Shown here: one piece after another, positions 42,724 through 50,439 of the stretch
Numbering within the stretch: position 1 is the first letter of the stretch
How the letters are laid out: each line of letters starts with the position of its first letter
Program-made: the position numbers and the translations under genes
Assembly: GCF_030817415.1 (NCBI RefSeq)
Contig: NZ_JAUSZI010000002.1
Location: 8,804,001 to 8,868,000, forward strand
From: Streptomyces umbrinus
Lineage (GTDB): Bacteria > Actinomycetota > Actinomycetes > Streptomycetales > Streptomycetaceae
Direction: 5' to 3'
DNA length: 64,000 nt
Notes under the pieces: generated by a model
Database searches by the model: none
The model's input: only the letters and a program-made list of their open reading frames with translations
What the model was told of the DNA's origin: nothing

Positions 42724-42795
42724 CCTCCCGGTGCGATGGCAGCGGCTACTTCTCTTCCAAAGAATCCAGGCCGCCGCCGACTTGATCTCGGGAGG
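42724..42795 (+). ncRNA. Y RNA 2 (short, without a tRNA core)
   Basis: The terminal stem is CCTCCCG with CGGGAGG. The 5' Ro-motif GTGCGATGGCAG (42731-42742) and 3' CTTGATCT match Y1 and Y3. A second stem pairs GGC-A-GCGGC with GCCGC-C-GCC, and a hairpin TTCT-CTTCCAA-AGAA (42750-42764) closes the top. The 23 bases from GGTGCG to TACTTC are shared by all three RNAs. It has no T arm, D arm or acceptor stem, so it is a minimal Ro-binding Y RNA of about 72 bases. Confidence 0.78.
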
Positions 42796-42810
42796 CGCAG
42801 CAAATGGTGT

Positions 42811-42951
42811 GTGCCCGGTGCGAAGGCAGCGGATACTTCGGGGACTTGGTGGGAAACCGTGCGGGTTCGAATCCCGTCATCGCTTCGGGCGATGTGGCGG
42901 AATGGAAGACGCGCCAAGTGATAAGACCGCCGCCGCTCTTACCTCGGGCAC
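42811..42951 (+). ncRNA. Y RNA 3 (YrlA-like, permuted class II tRNA-Leu-like module)
   Basis: The terminal stem is GTGCCCG with CGGGCAC, followed by GTGCGAAGGCAG and, on the 3' side, CTTACCT. The tRNA-like core runs: stem CTTGG (42845-42849) pairing with CCAAG (42914-42918) in the anticodon-stem position, variable arm T-GG-GAAA-CC-G (42850-42859), T arm GCGGG-TTCGAAT-CCCGT (42861-42877), acceptor CATCGC-TTCGG-GCGATG (42878-42894), TG as positions 8-9, and D arm GCG-GAATGGAAGA-CGC (42897-42912). The D arm and variable arm are those of tRNA-Leu. Confidence 0.85.
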
Positions 42952-43005
42952 GCTCCATTTGCTGTGCTTCCCTCCGGAACACCACTGAATTCGGGGGAAT
43001 TCATC

Positions 43006-44589
43006 ATGGCGCGATTCAACACCAAGGCGGCAAAGGCCCAGGGCACTTCGCGGGTCACCTCGACCGGACGCGTACTGCGCACCTACGAGGGCGGCCGCGG
43101 CCGTGAGCGCGACGCGCGTTCCGAGCTCTTCCTGCTGGCCATCGCCAACCTCGTCTCGCAGAACACCTTCTACGAGACCGGCGACGCCCGGGACGACCGG
43201 TTCGCCGCGCTCGTCCGTGAGCTGGCCGTCAGCGACCCGTCGTGGACGGCGAGCATGCTGGCCTGGCTGCGCGGCGAGGGCAACATGCGGACCGCCTCCA
43301 TCGTCGGCGCCGCCGAGTACGTCAAGGCGCGCCTCGACGCGGGCGCCACGGACGGACCTGCCAACCGGCAGGTCGTCGCCTCCGTGCTGCGGCGCCCGGA
43401 CGAGCCCGGCGAGCTGCTCGCGTACTGGACCGCGCTGTACGGCCGCAACATCCCCAAGCCCGTGAAGCGCGGCATCGCCGACGCCGTACGCCGGCTCTAC
43501 AGCGGCAAGTCGCTGCTGAAGTACGACACGGCGTCCAAGGGCTACCGCTTCGGCGACATCCTCAACCTCGTGCACGCGGCACCCGACCCGGACAAGCCGT
43601 GGCAGGGCGAGCTGTTCCAGTACGCGCTGGACCGGCGGCACAACCCGGACACCGCGGTCGTGCCCAGGTCGCTGCCCGTTCTGGCGGCCCACCGTGACCT
43701 GATGGCACTGCGGCCCGCCAAGCGGCGCAAGGTGGTGACCGGTGCGCACGGCGCGCAGCGTCTCGCCGACGCGGGCATCACCTGGGAGGCGCTGGCCGGG
43801 TGGCTGCAGGGCCCGATGGACAAGGCGGCCTGGGAGGCCGTTATCCCGTCCATGGGTGCGATGGCGCTGGTGCGGAACCTGCGTAACTTCGACGAGGCCG
43901 GGGTTTCGGACGAGGTTGCCGCCCAGGTGGCCGCCCGTATTAGTGACCCCGTGGAGGTCGTGCGTTCGCGGCAGTTTCCGTTCCGGTACCTCGCCGCCTA
44001 CCAGCACGCGCCTTCGCTGCGCTGGGCGTACCCGCTGGAGCAGGCGCTCGGTCACTCGCTGGCCAATGTGCCGGCGCTCGGTGGCAGGACGCTCGTGCTC
44101 GTCGACCGGTCCGGGTCGATGTTCTACTCGCGGCTTTCCGACCGCTCGGAGCTCAACCGGGCCGACGCGGCGGCGATCTTCGGTACGGCGCTCGCGCTGC
44201 GGGCGGCGGACGCGGATCTCGTCGAGTTCGGGACGAGCAGCAAGCGGGTGAAGTTCCGTGGTGGCGAGTCGGTGCTGAAGGTGCTGGAGCGTTTTGGCGA
44301 CCTCGGCGGGACTGATACGACCGAGGCGGTGCGCAAGCACTACAAGCGGCATGATCGTGTGCTGATCGTCACGGACGAGCAGGCCACGTACAGCCACTAC
44401 GGCGACCCGACCGAGCAGGTTCCGGCGCATGTGCCGGTCTACACCTGGAACCTTGCGGGGTACCGGGCTGGGCACGGGCCGTCCGGGGCGGGGAACCGGC
44501 ATGTCTTCGGGGGGCTGTCGGACGCTGCTTTTCGGATGGTTCCGCTGCTTGAGGGGGCTCGGGACGCGGAGTGGCCTTGGGCCTGTTGA
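43006..44589 (+). CDS. rsr: Ro60-like RNA-binding protein (TROVE and VWA domains)
   Basis: The 527-residue protein is an orthologue of Ro60/Rsr. Residues 1 to about 340 are the HEAT-like TROVE ring (LFLLAIANLVSQNTFYETGD, SVLRRPDEPGELLAYWTALY, GMALVRNLRNFDEAG-type helix). Residues about 360-520 are a von Willebrand A domain with MIDAS residues in LVDRSGSMFYS (Asp367), the GGTDTTE threonine and VTDEQ. Ro proteins bind Y RNAs on the outer ring and single-stranded 3' ends in the cavity; bacterial Rsr works with PNPase in RNA decay. GGGGGAATTCATC precedes ATG 43006. Three Y RNAs lie directly upstream. Confidence 0.93.
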   Translation: MARFNTKAAKAQGTSRVTSTGRVLRTYEGGRGRERDARSELFLLAIANLVSQNTFYETGDARDDRFAALVRELAVSDPSWTASMLAWLRGEGNMRTASIVGAAEYVKARLDAGATDGPANRQVVASVLRRPDEPGELLAYWTALYGRNIPKPVKRGIADAVRRLYSGKSLLKYDTASKGYRFGDILNLVHAAPDPDKPWQGELFQYALDRRHNPDTAVVPRSLPVLAAHRDLMALRPAKRRKVVTGAHGAQRLADAGITWEALAGWLQGPMDKAAWEAVIPSMGAMALVRNLRNFDEAGVSDEVAAQVAARISDPVEVVRSRQFPFRYLAAYQHAPSLRWAYPLEQALGHSLANVPALGGRTLVLVDRSGSMFYSRLSDRSELNRADAAAIFGTALALRAADADLVEFGTSSKRVKFRGGESVLKVLERFGDLGGTDTTEAVRKHYKRHDRVLIVTDEQATYSHYGDPTEQVPAHVPVYTWNLAGYRAGHGPSGAGNRHVFGGLSDAAFRMVPLLEGARDAEWPWAC

Positions 44590-44641
44590 TGGAGCCCTGT
44601 TCTGTGTGAGTGCGGCCCGTACTTCGGTGCGGGTCGCACTC

Positions 44642-44680
44642 TTGTGTGGGGGTCGGGCTGACATCTAACATTTCAGTTTG
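44642..44680 (+). promoter_or_regulatory. Putative leaderless promoter of the GntR gene
   Basis: TTGTGT at 44642-44647 and TAACAT at 44666-44671 are 18 bases apart and place the transcription start near the G of GTG 44680. There is no ribosome site before that codon. Confidence 0.4.
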
Positions 44681-45330
44681 TGGAAGCGATACGGCCCGTG
44701 CCACGGACCCTGCTCAGGGACCGTGCGTACGAGGCGATACGGGACGCCATCGTGGCCGGCGACATCGCGCCGGGCGCCGTCGTGCGGGACGCCGAGCTGG
44801 CCGAGCGGCTCGGGCTTTCGCGGGCGCCCGTACGGGATGCCTTCTCACGGCTCGTCGACGAAGGCCTGCTGGAGTCCAAGCCGCAGAGCTACACGCGGGT
44901 GACTCCTGTGGTGGCCGCCGATGTGCGGGACGCCGCGGCCGTCGTCGGCGCCATGCACGAGCTGGTCACTCGGGCGGCGCTGCCACGGCTTCGCGCCGAC
45001 CACATTGGTGCCATGCGCGAGGCCAACACGTGTTTTGCCGCGGCCGTGCGCGACGGTGACGTGTCCGCCGCGCTGCGTGCCGACGACGAGCTGCACGACG
45101 TGCTGGTCCGGGTGAGCGGGAATCGTGCCGCCGCCGCCACCGTCGCCCGCTACACCCCGCTCATCCGGCGCCTGGAGCGGCGCCGGTTCGGCGAGGGCGG
45201 CAACTGCCGTTCGGCCGGCCTGCACGACGAGCTGATCGACGCCTGTGCCGTCGGCGATGTGGACGAGGCCGTCCGTGTCACGGCGGAGATCTGGCGTGGC
45301 CTCGAAGACCTGGCCGATCTCGATACCTGA
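44680..45330 (+). CDS. GntR/FadR-family transcriptional regulator
   Basis: The 216-residue protein has a GntR winged helix at about residues 12-75 ([20 protein letters not shown] then [20 protein letters not shown]) and an FCD-type helical effector domain with likely metal-binding His/Asp residues ([25 protein letters not shown]). The gene ends 14 bases before the ACC deaminase gene, so the regulator probably controls it, perhaps through an amino-acid ligand. Confidence 0.9.
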   Translation: MEAIRPVPRTLLRDRAYEAIRDAIVAGDIAPGAVVRDAELAERLGLSRAPVRDAFSRLVDEGLLESKPQSYTRVTPVVAADVRDAAAVVGAMHELVTRAALPRLRADHIGAMREANTCFAAAVRDGDVSAALRADDELHDVLVRVSGNRAAAATVARYTPLIRRLERRRFGEGGNCRSAGLHDELIDACAVGDVDEAVRVTAEIWRGLEDLADLDT

Positions 45331-45344
45331 TCCGTGGAGGACTC

Positions 45345-46361
45345 ATGTCTCTGGCTTCGTACGAGCGTTATCCGCTGTTGTTCGGGCCGTCGCCCGTTCA
45401 TCCGCTGGAGCGGCTGACCGAGCATCTTGGTGGGGCCTCGTTGTGGGCCAAGCGGGAGGATTGCAACTCCGGGGTTGCTTATGGGGGGAACAAGACTCGC
45501 AAGCTGGAGTATCTGGTTGCTGACGCGCTTGCGCAGGGGTGCGACACGCTTGTCTCGATCGGGGGCGTGCAGTCCAATCACACTCGGCAGGTTGCGGCCT
45601 GTGCCGCGCGGGCTGGTCTCAAGTGTGTGCTTGTTCAGGAGAGTTGGGTGGAGTGGCCCGACTCCGTGTACGACAAGGTCGGCAATATTTTGATCAGCCG
45701 GCTGGCGGGGGCCGATGTGCGGCTTGTGCGGGCCGGGTTCGGGATCGGGTTCAAGGAAAGCTGGGAGTTGGCTCTGCGGGAGGTTGAGGAGGGAGGTGGG
45801 AAGCCGTATGCCATTCCTGCCGGGGCCTCCGATCATCCTCTTGGTGGGCTCGGGTTTGCCGGGTGGGCTTATGAAGTTGTCGAGCAGGAAAGGGAGTTGG
45901 GGGTTTTCTTCGACACCGTGGTGGTTTGCTCGGTGACCGGGTCCACTCAGGCGGGGATGGTTGCCGGGTTCCGTGCGCTGGAGGAGGCGGGCGGGCGGGC
46001 GCGGCGGGTGCTTGGCGTGGATGCGTCGGCGGATCCTGCTCGGACTCGGGAGCAGGTTGCGCGGATCGCTCATCGCACCGGGCAACTCATTGGGGTCGAG
46101 GCTGAGTTGACCGAGGATGACGTTGAGTTGGACGAGCGGTATCACGCGGGTACCTATGGGATTCCTGACGAGGCCACGTTGGACGCGATGCGGCTTGCTG
46201 CTCGGATGGAGGGGATGGTCACCGATCCCGTGTACGAGGGGAAGTCGATGGCCGGGATGGTTGATCTGGTGGCTCGGGGGGAGATCGGGCAGGGCTCGAC
46301 TGTGCTGTACGCCCATCTTGGCGGGCAGCCTGCGTTGAATGCCTACAGCGCGTTGTTCTGA
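45345..46361 (+). CDS. acdS: 1-aminocyclopropane-1-carboxylate deaminase
   Basis: The 338-residue PLP enzyme splits ACC, the plant ethylene precursor, to 2-oxobutyrate and ammonia. The PLP lysine is Lys50 in [10 protein letters not shown]; Tyr297-Glu298 in VYEGKSM and Leu325 in YAHLGG are the residues that separate true ACC deaminases from D-cysteine desulfhydrases. GGAGG precedes the ATG. It forms a unit with the GntR regulator. The gene uses clearly more T and G at third positions (for example GTT, CTT, GGG) than its neighbours, which may reflect recent transfer. Confidence 0.92.
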   Translation: MSLASYERYPLLFGPSPVHPLERLTEHLGGASLWAKREDCNSGVAYGGNKTRKLEYLVADALAQGCDTLVSIGGVQSNHTRQVAACAARAGLKCVLVQESWVEWPDSVYDKVGNILISRLAGADVRLVRAGFGIGFKESWELALREVEEGGGKPYAIPAGASDHPLGGLGFAGWAYEVVEQERELGVFFDTVVVCSVTGSTQAGMVAGFRALEEAGGRARRVLGVDASADPARTREQVARIAHRTGQLIGVEAELTEDDVELDERYHAGTYGIPDEATLDAMRLAARMEGMVTDPVYEGKSMAGMVDLVARGEIGQGSTVLYAHLGGQPALNAYSALF

Positions 46362-46388
46362 GGTTTGCCCGCTCGCGCCTGGGGTGTG

Positions 46389-46513
46389 GGGGCGGGGCCG
46401 TGCCGGTATGTCACGTTCGCGACTGCTGGGCGTACTGCCCTAGGTTTCATGGTGGGCGTTTCCAGCGGGAGCTGTACGTCGCGAACGTTGACATACCGGC
46501 ACGGCCCCGCCCC
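46389..46513. repeat. 35-bp near-perfect inverted repeat (about 125 bp element)
   Basis: The left arm 46389-46423 (starting GGGGCGGGGCCGTGCCGGTA, ending CGTTCGCGAC) is complementary to the right arm 46478-46513 except for one inserted base. The 54-base centre contains further short stems (GCTGG/CCAGC, GGGC/GCCC). It lies between acdS and the sugar permease pair. No clear target duplication flanks it. Confidence 0.85.
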
Positions 46514-46551
46514 GCGTGCGTTGGCGGCTGCGGGGAGTTCGGGGGTGTTGG

Positions 46552-46605
46552 CGCGACGCGGTGAACACCGCCGAGACCACGCTGTCCCGGCTGGGGGTGA
46601 GCTGA
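46552..46605 (+). pseudogene. 3' remnant of a sugar-binding lipoprotein gene
   Basis: The frame ending at TGA 46603 reads DAVNTAETTLSRLGVS-stop with every third base G or C, the form of the C-terminus of ABC sugar-binding proteins. Codon quality collapses upstream of about 46552, next to the inverted repeat. The expected binding-protein gene of the permease pair is otherwise absent, so this looks like the end left by a deletion. Confidence 0.45.
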
Positions 46606-46606
46606 T

Positions 46607-47641
46607 ATGGCCACAGTCGCAGACCCGGCGGAGGCCGGCGCCCCCGCGGATGATGGCGGAGGGCGGGCGGAAGGCCGCCGTTCTCGCGCCACTGCCCCGG
46701 GTGGGCGGCGGCGTCATGGGCCGCCCCTCCTTGCCATCTCGCCGTTCTGTGTGCTGTTCGCCGTCTTCGGCGCCTTCCCGGTGGTTTTTTCGCTGTACCT
46801 GTCCTTCCAGGACTGGGACGGCATCGGTGACATGCGATTCGTCGGCCTCAAGCAGTACGGCTGGCTGCTAGAGGACTCGGTGTTCTGGCACTCGGTGCTC
46901 AACACCTTCGAGATCTGGTTCCTGTCCACGGTGCCGATGCTGTTCCTGGCCCTGGTGCTCGCGTTCCTGCTGCACTCGCAGGTCCGGTTCACCGGCGCGT
47001 ACCGGGTGGCGTACTTCATCCCCAACGTCACCTCGATGGTCGCCATGACCGTCGTCTTCGGTTCGGTCTTCGCCCAGACGGGCCTCGCCAACTCGGCGCT
47101 GAAGGTGGTCGGGATGGACGGCGTCGGCTGGCTGTCCTCCGAGTGGGGCATCAAGGTGTCCCTCTCCGTCATGATCATCTGGCGGTGGGTCGGCTACAAC
47201 GCCCTGATCTTCCTGGCGGGCCTCCAGGCCATTCCCACCGAGCACTTCGAGGCCGCCCGCGTGGACGGCGCCAACAGCTGGCAGACCCTTTTCCGGGTCG
47301 TGCTGCCGCAACTGCGGCCGGTGGTTCTCTTCGCCGCCGTCACGTCCACCATCAACGGCCTGCAGATCTTCACCGAGTCCCAGGTGCTGTTCCAGTCGAC
47401 CGATGTCGGAACCATCGGCGGACCGGGCCAGGAAGGTATGACCATCGTGCTCTATCTGTGGCAGAAGGCCTTCAAGGACCACCAGTTCGGCTACGGCGCC
47501 GCGATGGGCTGGCTCCTCTTCGCCATCATCGCGGTCTTCACCCTCATCAACTGGCGGCTGGTCTCCGGCTCCGACCGCGAGGGCCGCGCCGGGATCCGGT
47601 CACTGCTGCGACGCAAGGGGGCCGCCCGTAATGGCCGTTGA
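46607..47641 (+). CDS. Sugar ABC transporter permease (MalF-like)
   Basis: The 344-residue inner-membrane protein has six main helices and the permease EAA loop EHFEAARVDGANSWQTLFRV near residue 222. A charged N-terminal tail of 40 residues precedes the first helix (LLAISPFCVLFAVFGAFPVV). CUT1-family MalF-like permeases import oligosaccharides with a partner permease, a binding lipoprotein and a shared ATPase such as MsiK. The partner overlaps at 47631. Its start lies one base after the binding-protein remnant, so the gene order was once complete. Confidence 0.9.
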   Translation: MATVADPAEAGAPADDGGGRAEGRRSRATAPGGRRRHGPPLLAISPFCVLFAVFGAFPVVFSLYLSFQDWDGIGDMRFVGLKQYGWLLEDSVFWHSVLNTFEIWFLSTVPMLFLALVLAFLLHSQVRFTGAYRVAYFIPNVTSMVAMTVVFGSVFAQTGLANSALKVVGMDGVGWLSSEWGIKVSLSVMIIWRWVGYNALIFLAGLQAIPTEHFEAARVDGANSWQTLFRVVLPQLRPVVLFAAVTSTINGLQIFTESQVLFQSTDVGTIGGPGQEGMTIVLYLWQKAFKDHQFGYGAAMGWLLFAIIAVFTLINWRLVSGSDREGRAGIRSLLRRKGAARNGR

Positions 47642-48509
47642 CGAGAGGGAGCGGACCACCGGTAGTGCGGGGCTCGCCATCGGCTCCGGCAGTCGGCTCA
47701 CCCGGGTCTGTGTCCGGGGCGTGCTGCTGCTCGGTGTGCTGATCTCGCTGTTCCCCTTCTACTGGCTGGTGGTGATGGCCTCCGGCACTACCGAGGACAT
47801 CTACAGCTATCCGCCCAAGCTGGTACCGGGGCCGCATCTCCTGGACAACATGGGGCGGGTGCTCGACACCGTCGACTTCTTCGGCTCGCTGTTCAACACC
47901 GTCGTCGTCGCCGTGGTCGGGACCGCGCTGGTGCTGTTCTTCGACTCGCTGGCCGCGTTCGCCTTCGCCAAGTACGAGTTCCCGGGCAAGAGGTTCCTGT
48001 TCGGTGCGTTGCTGGCCACGTACATGATTCCCGCGCAGCTCTCGCTGGTGCCGCAGTTCGTCACCATGGCGGAGTTCGGCTGGGCCGGCTCCCTGACAGC
48101 GCTGATCATTCCCGGTGCGGCCAACGCCTTCGGTATCTTCTGGATGCGCCAGTACGCGCAGAACTCGCTGCCCGACGAACTGCTGGACGCCGGGCGGATC
48201 GACGGCGCCGGTTTCTTCCGGCTCTACTGGCAGGTCGCGATGCCGTTGTTCCGGCCCGCGCTGGCGTTCCTCGGCATCTTCACCTTCATCAGCATCTGGA
48301 ACGACTACATCTGGCCGCTGGTCGTCATGATCGACCCCGACAGGGTCACCCTTCAGGTCGCCCTGGCGAACCTCAACGTCCTCTACAACACCGACTACTC
48401 CCTGGTGATGGCCGGTGCGTTGATGAGCGTCGTTCCGCTGATCGTGGTGTTTCTGATCGGGGCACGGCACTTTCTCAGGGACCTTGCCGCGGGGGCCACG
48501 AAGATGTGA
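47631..48509 (+). CDS. Sugar ABC transporter permease (MalG-like)
   Basis: The 292-residue protein has six helices and the EAA loop DELLDAGRIDGAGFFRLYWQ near residue 183. It is the MalG-type partner of the preceding permease and overlaps it by 11 bases. Helix 1 is LLLGVLISLFPFYWLVVMAS. No ATPase gene is adjacent, which is normal for streptomycete CUT1 systems that share MsiK. No glycosidase or regulator follows; a 24-bp terminator ends the unit. Confidence 0.9.
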   Translation: MAVDERERTTGSAGLAIGSGSRLTRVCVRGVLLLGVLISLFPFYWLVVMASGTTEDIYSYPPKLVPGPHLLDNMGRVLDTVDFFGSLFNTVVVAVVGTALVLFFDSLAAFAFAKYEFPGKRFLFGALLATYMIPAQLSLVPQFVTMAEFGWAGSLTALIIPGAANAFGIFWMRQYAQNSLPDELLDAGRIDGAGFFRLYWQVAMPLFRPALAFLGIFTFISIWNDYIWPLVVMIDPDRVTLQVALANLNVLYNTDYSLVMAGALMSVVPLIVVFLIGARHFLRDLAAGATKM

Positions 48510-48534
48510 CCTGGCCACGGGAGGTGTGGCCCGG

Positions 48535-48583
48535 CCACGAACGTGCGGGGCGCCCCCAGTGGGGGCGCCCCGCACGTTCGTGG
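48535..48583. terminator. Strong bidirectional terminator
   Basis: Two perfectly complementary 24-base arms (CCACGAACGTGCGGGGCGCC and on) surround one base. It lies between the MalG-like gene and the converging TerD gene. Confidence 0.92.
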
Positions 48584-48600
48584 TGAGGTGCGTCGGTGGG

Positions 48601-49824
48601 CTACAGCGCCTGGGCCGACGGCTTCACCATGCCGCGGACCGTGCGGGACTTGACGAAGTTGCCGAGGGCCGTCATCTCCCACTCGCCGGAGAACTGCTTG
48701 ATGAGCTTGGCCATCATCACGCCGGTCTGCGGCTCCGCGGTCGTGAGGTCGAAGCGGACCAGCTCCTCGCCCGTGGAGGCGTCGAGGAGGCGGCAGTAGG
48801 CCTTGGCGACCTCGGTGAACTTCTGGCCGGAGAAGGAGTTCACCGTGAAGACGAGGCCCGTGACCTCCTGGGGGAGGCGGCCCAGGTCCACGACGATCAC
48901 CTCGTCGTCACCGCCGCCCTCGCCCGTGAGGTTGTCGCCGGAGTGCTTGATCGCGCCGTTCACGATCGAGAGCTTGCCGAAGTAGCAGCTGTCGATGTGG
49001 TTGCGCTGCGGGCCGTAGGCGATCACGGAGGCGTCGAGGTCGATGTCCTTGCCCCGGTACGCCGGCTCCCAGCCGAGGCCCATCTTCACCTGGGAGAGGA
49101 ACGGGCGGCCGCCCTTGACCAGGGACACCGTCTGGTTCTTCTGGAGGCTTACGCGGCCCTTGTCGAGGTTGATCTTCCCGGCGCCCGGGGCCGGGACGGC
49201 GGGTGCCGCCTGGGGCGCGGGCGGTGCCGTCGGGGTGGTGACGGGCGGGGCCGGGGGTGTCACCGGGGTCTGGACCGTGGGGGTCGGCGGGGCCACCGGG
49301 GGCGCGGCCTGGGCCGGGGCCGGCTCCTCCACCGTCACACCGAAGTCCGTGGCGATGCCCGCCAGGCCGTTCGAGTACCCCTGGCCGACCGCTCGGGCCT
49401 TCCATGCGCCGTTGCGCAGGTAGACCTCGACGATCACCAGGGCCGTCTCCGTGCCGAGCTGCGGCGGGGTGAAGGAGGCCAGTACGGAGTTGTCGTCGGC
49501 GTTGCGGATCGTCGCCGTGGGCTCGACGCCCTGGAAGGTCTGGCCCGCGGCGTCCGGGCTCGCGGTGACGACGATCTTCTCGATGCCCGGGGGCACGGCC
49601 GTCGTGTCGACCGTGATCGAGTCGGGGCTGGTGCCGCCGCCGGAGCGGTACGTCACGCCCTGGCCGGTCGGCTGGTTGTAGAAGATGAAGTCGTCGTCGG
49701 AGCGCACCTTGCCGTCGGCGGTGAGCAGCAGGCCCGATACGTCGAGCCGCACCGGGGCGGCGACGTCCACCGTCACGCGGGTGACGGGGAGAGGGATGTT
49801 CGAGCCGGGGGTCATAGCTGTCAT
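48601..49824 (-). CDS. TerD-family protein with two TerD domains
   Basis: The 407-residue cytoplasmic protein has a TerD domain at residues 1-160 (MTAMTPGSNIPLPVTRVTVD, then DDDFIFYNQPTG), a Pro/Ala/Val-rich linker of about 55 residues, and a second TerD-like domain at about 215-390 with the calcium-site-like acidic stretches DLDASVIAYGPQ and GEGGGDDEVIVVDLGRLP. TerD proteins bind calcium and are linked to tellurite and stress responses. The gene stands alone, outside a ter cluster. ATG 49815 is an alternative start. Confidence 0.9.
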   Translation of the reverse strand: MTAMTPGSNIPLPVTRVTVDVAAPVRLDVSGLLLTADGKVRSDDDFIFYNQPTGQGVTYRSGGGTSPDSITVDTTAVPPGIEKIVVTASPDAAGQTFQGVEPTATIRNADDNSVLASFTPPQLGTETALVIVEVYLRNGAWKARAVGQGYSNGLAGIATDFGVTVEEPAPAQAAPPVAPPTPTVQTPVTPPAPPVTTPTAPPAPQAAPAVPAPGAGKINLDKGRVSLQKNQTVSLVKGGRPFLSQVKMGLGWEPAYRGKDIDLDASVIAYGPQRNHIDSCYFGKLSIVNGAIKHSGDNLTGEGGGDDEVIVVDLGRLPQEVTGLVFTVNSFSGQKFTEVAKAYCRLLDASTGEELVRFDLTTAEPQTGVMMAKLIKQFSGEWEMTALGNFVKSRTVRGMVKPSAQAL

Positions 49825-49919
49825 GCCCCGTGAACGACCGGGCCCGCTTTACCGTTCCCTTACCTGACCGCCAATTGGGTCACTGCGGCTTTGTGCTGGT
49901 CAGGAGTGGTCGGTGGCCG

Positions 49920-50141
49920 TCAGTGGCGGTTTCTGGGGTGGTTGCGGGCCGTTCGTTCGTTGCCGCGCTTGTAGTTGCCCGTCCAGCGGGCCATGACCAG
50001 TTGGGGGTCACCGGATTCCACCTCCGCGAGGAATTGGGTGGCCCTGGGGCCGCGGAGGGTTGTGGCGGGGCGGGTGCCGTGTGTGATCGTCACGGTGTCG
50101 TCCGGGTGGTGGGCGTAGGCGAAGCCGTTTGGGCGGGGCAT
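49920..50141 (-). CDS. Small basic conserved protein of unknown function
   Basis: The 73-residue product MPRPNGFAYAHHPDDTVTIT and on has a compact alpha/beta pattern (ATTLRGPRATQFLAEVESGD, PQLVMARWTGNYKRGNERTA) and a very basic tail. The family is recognisable as a streptomycete small hypothetical; the tail suggests nucleic-acid contact, which is only inference. Start at ATG 50141 because the frame upstream runs into repeat DNA. Confidence 0.6.
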   Translation of the reverse strand: MPRPNGFAYAHHPDDTVTITHGTRPATTLRGPRATQFLAEVESGDPQLVMARWTGNYKRGNERTARNHPRNRH

Positions 50142-50439
50142 GGGGGGATGGTAGGTCGGCGGGGTGGGGCCGACCCAGGGGTTTTTCGCCCCCGCCGCCC
50201 CTACCCTCCCCCACTCTCGGCTTCGCTCGAGCGGGGGGACCCCCATCGTCCCTTACTCAGGGGCTCCGTCCCCGAACCCCCAAAGACTGCGCAGTTCCCC
50301 GCGCCCCTAAAAACCTAAGGGGCGCGGGGAACTGCGCGACCAGCCACAGCCGGGCCCGCACCCAAAAACACACCCCACGGGGTCTGGGGCGGAGCCCCAG
50401 GGGACGGGAATGGGTAGGGGCGGCGGGGGCGAAATCCCT
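50142..50439. repeat. Composite palindromic repeat module, copy 2, with a family A hairpin
   Basis: The family B 22-mer TTCGCCCCCGCCGCCCCTAC and two more bases is at 50185-50206 and inverted at 50412-50433, as in the 38274-38484 module. In the centre, two family A copies face each other as a perfect 20-bp hairpin (50289-50308 with 50318-50337, nine-base loop). A GGCTTCGCTCGAGCGGGGGG block also lies inside. No gene is present. Confidence 0.85.

Noticed and set aside
42861..42918. A tRNA-Leu gene or a tRNA fragment used as an integration site.
   Set aside because: The order is permuted, the acceptor is capped by a five-base loop, no CCA or discriminator end exists, and no integrase or att repeat lies nearby.
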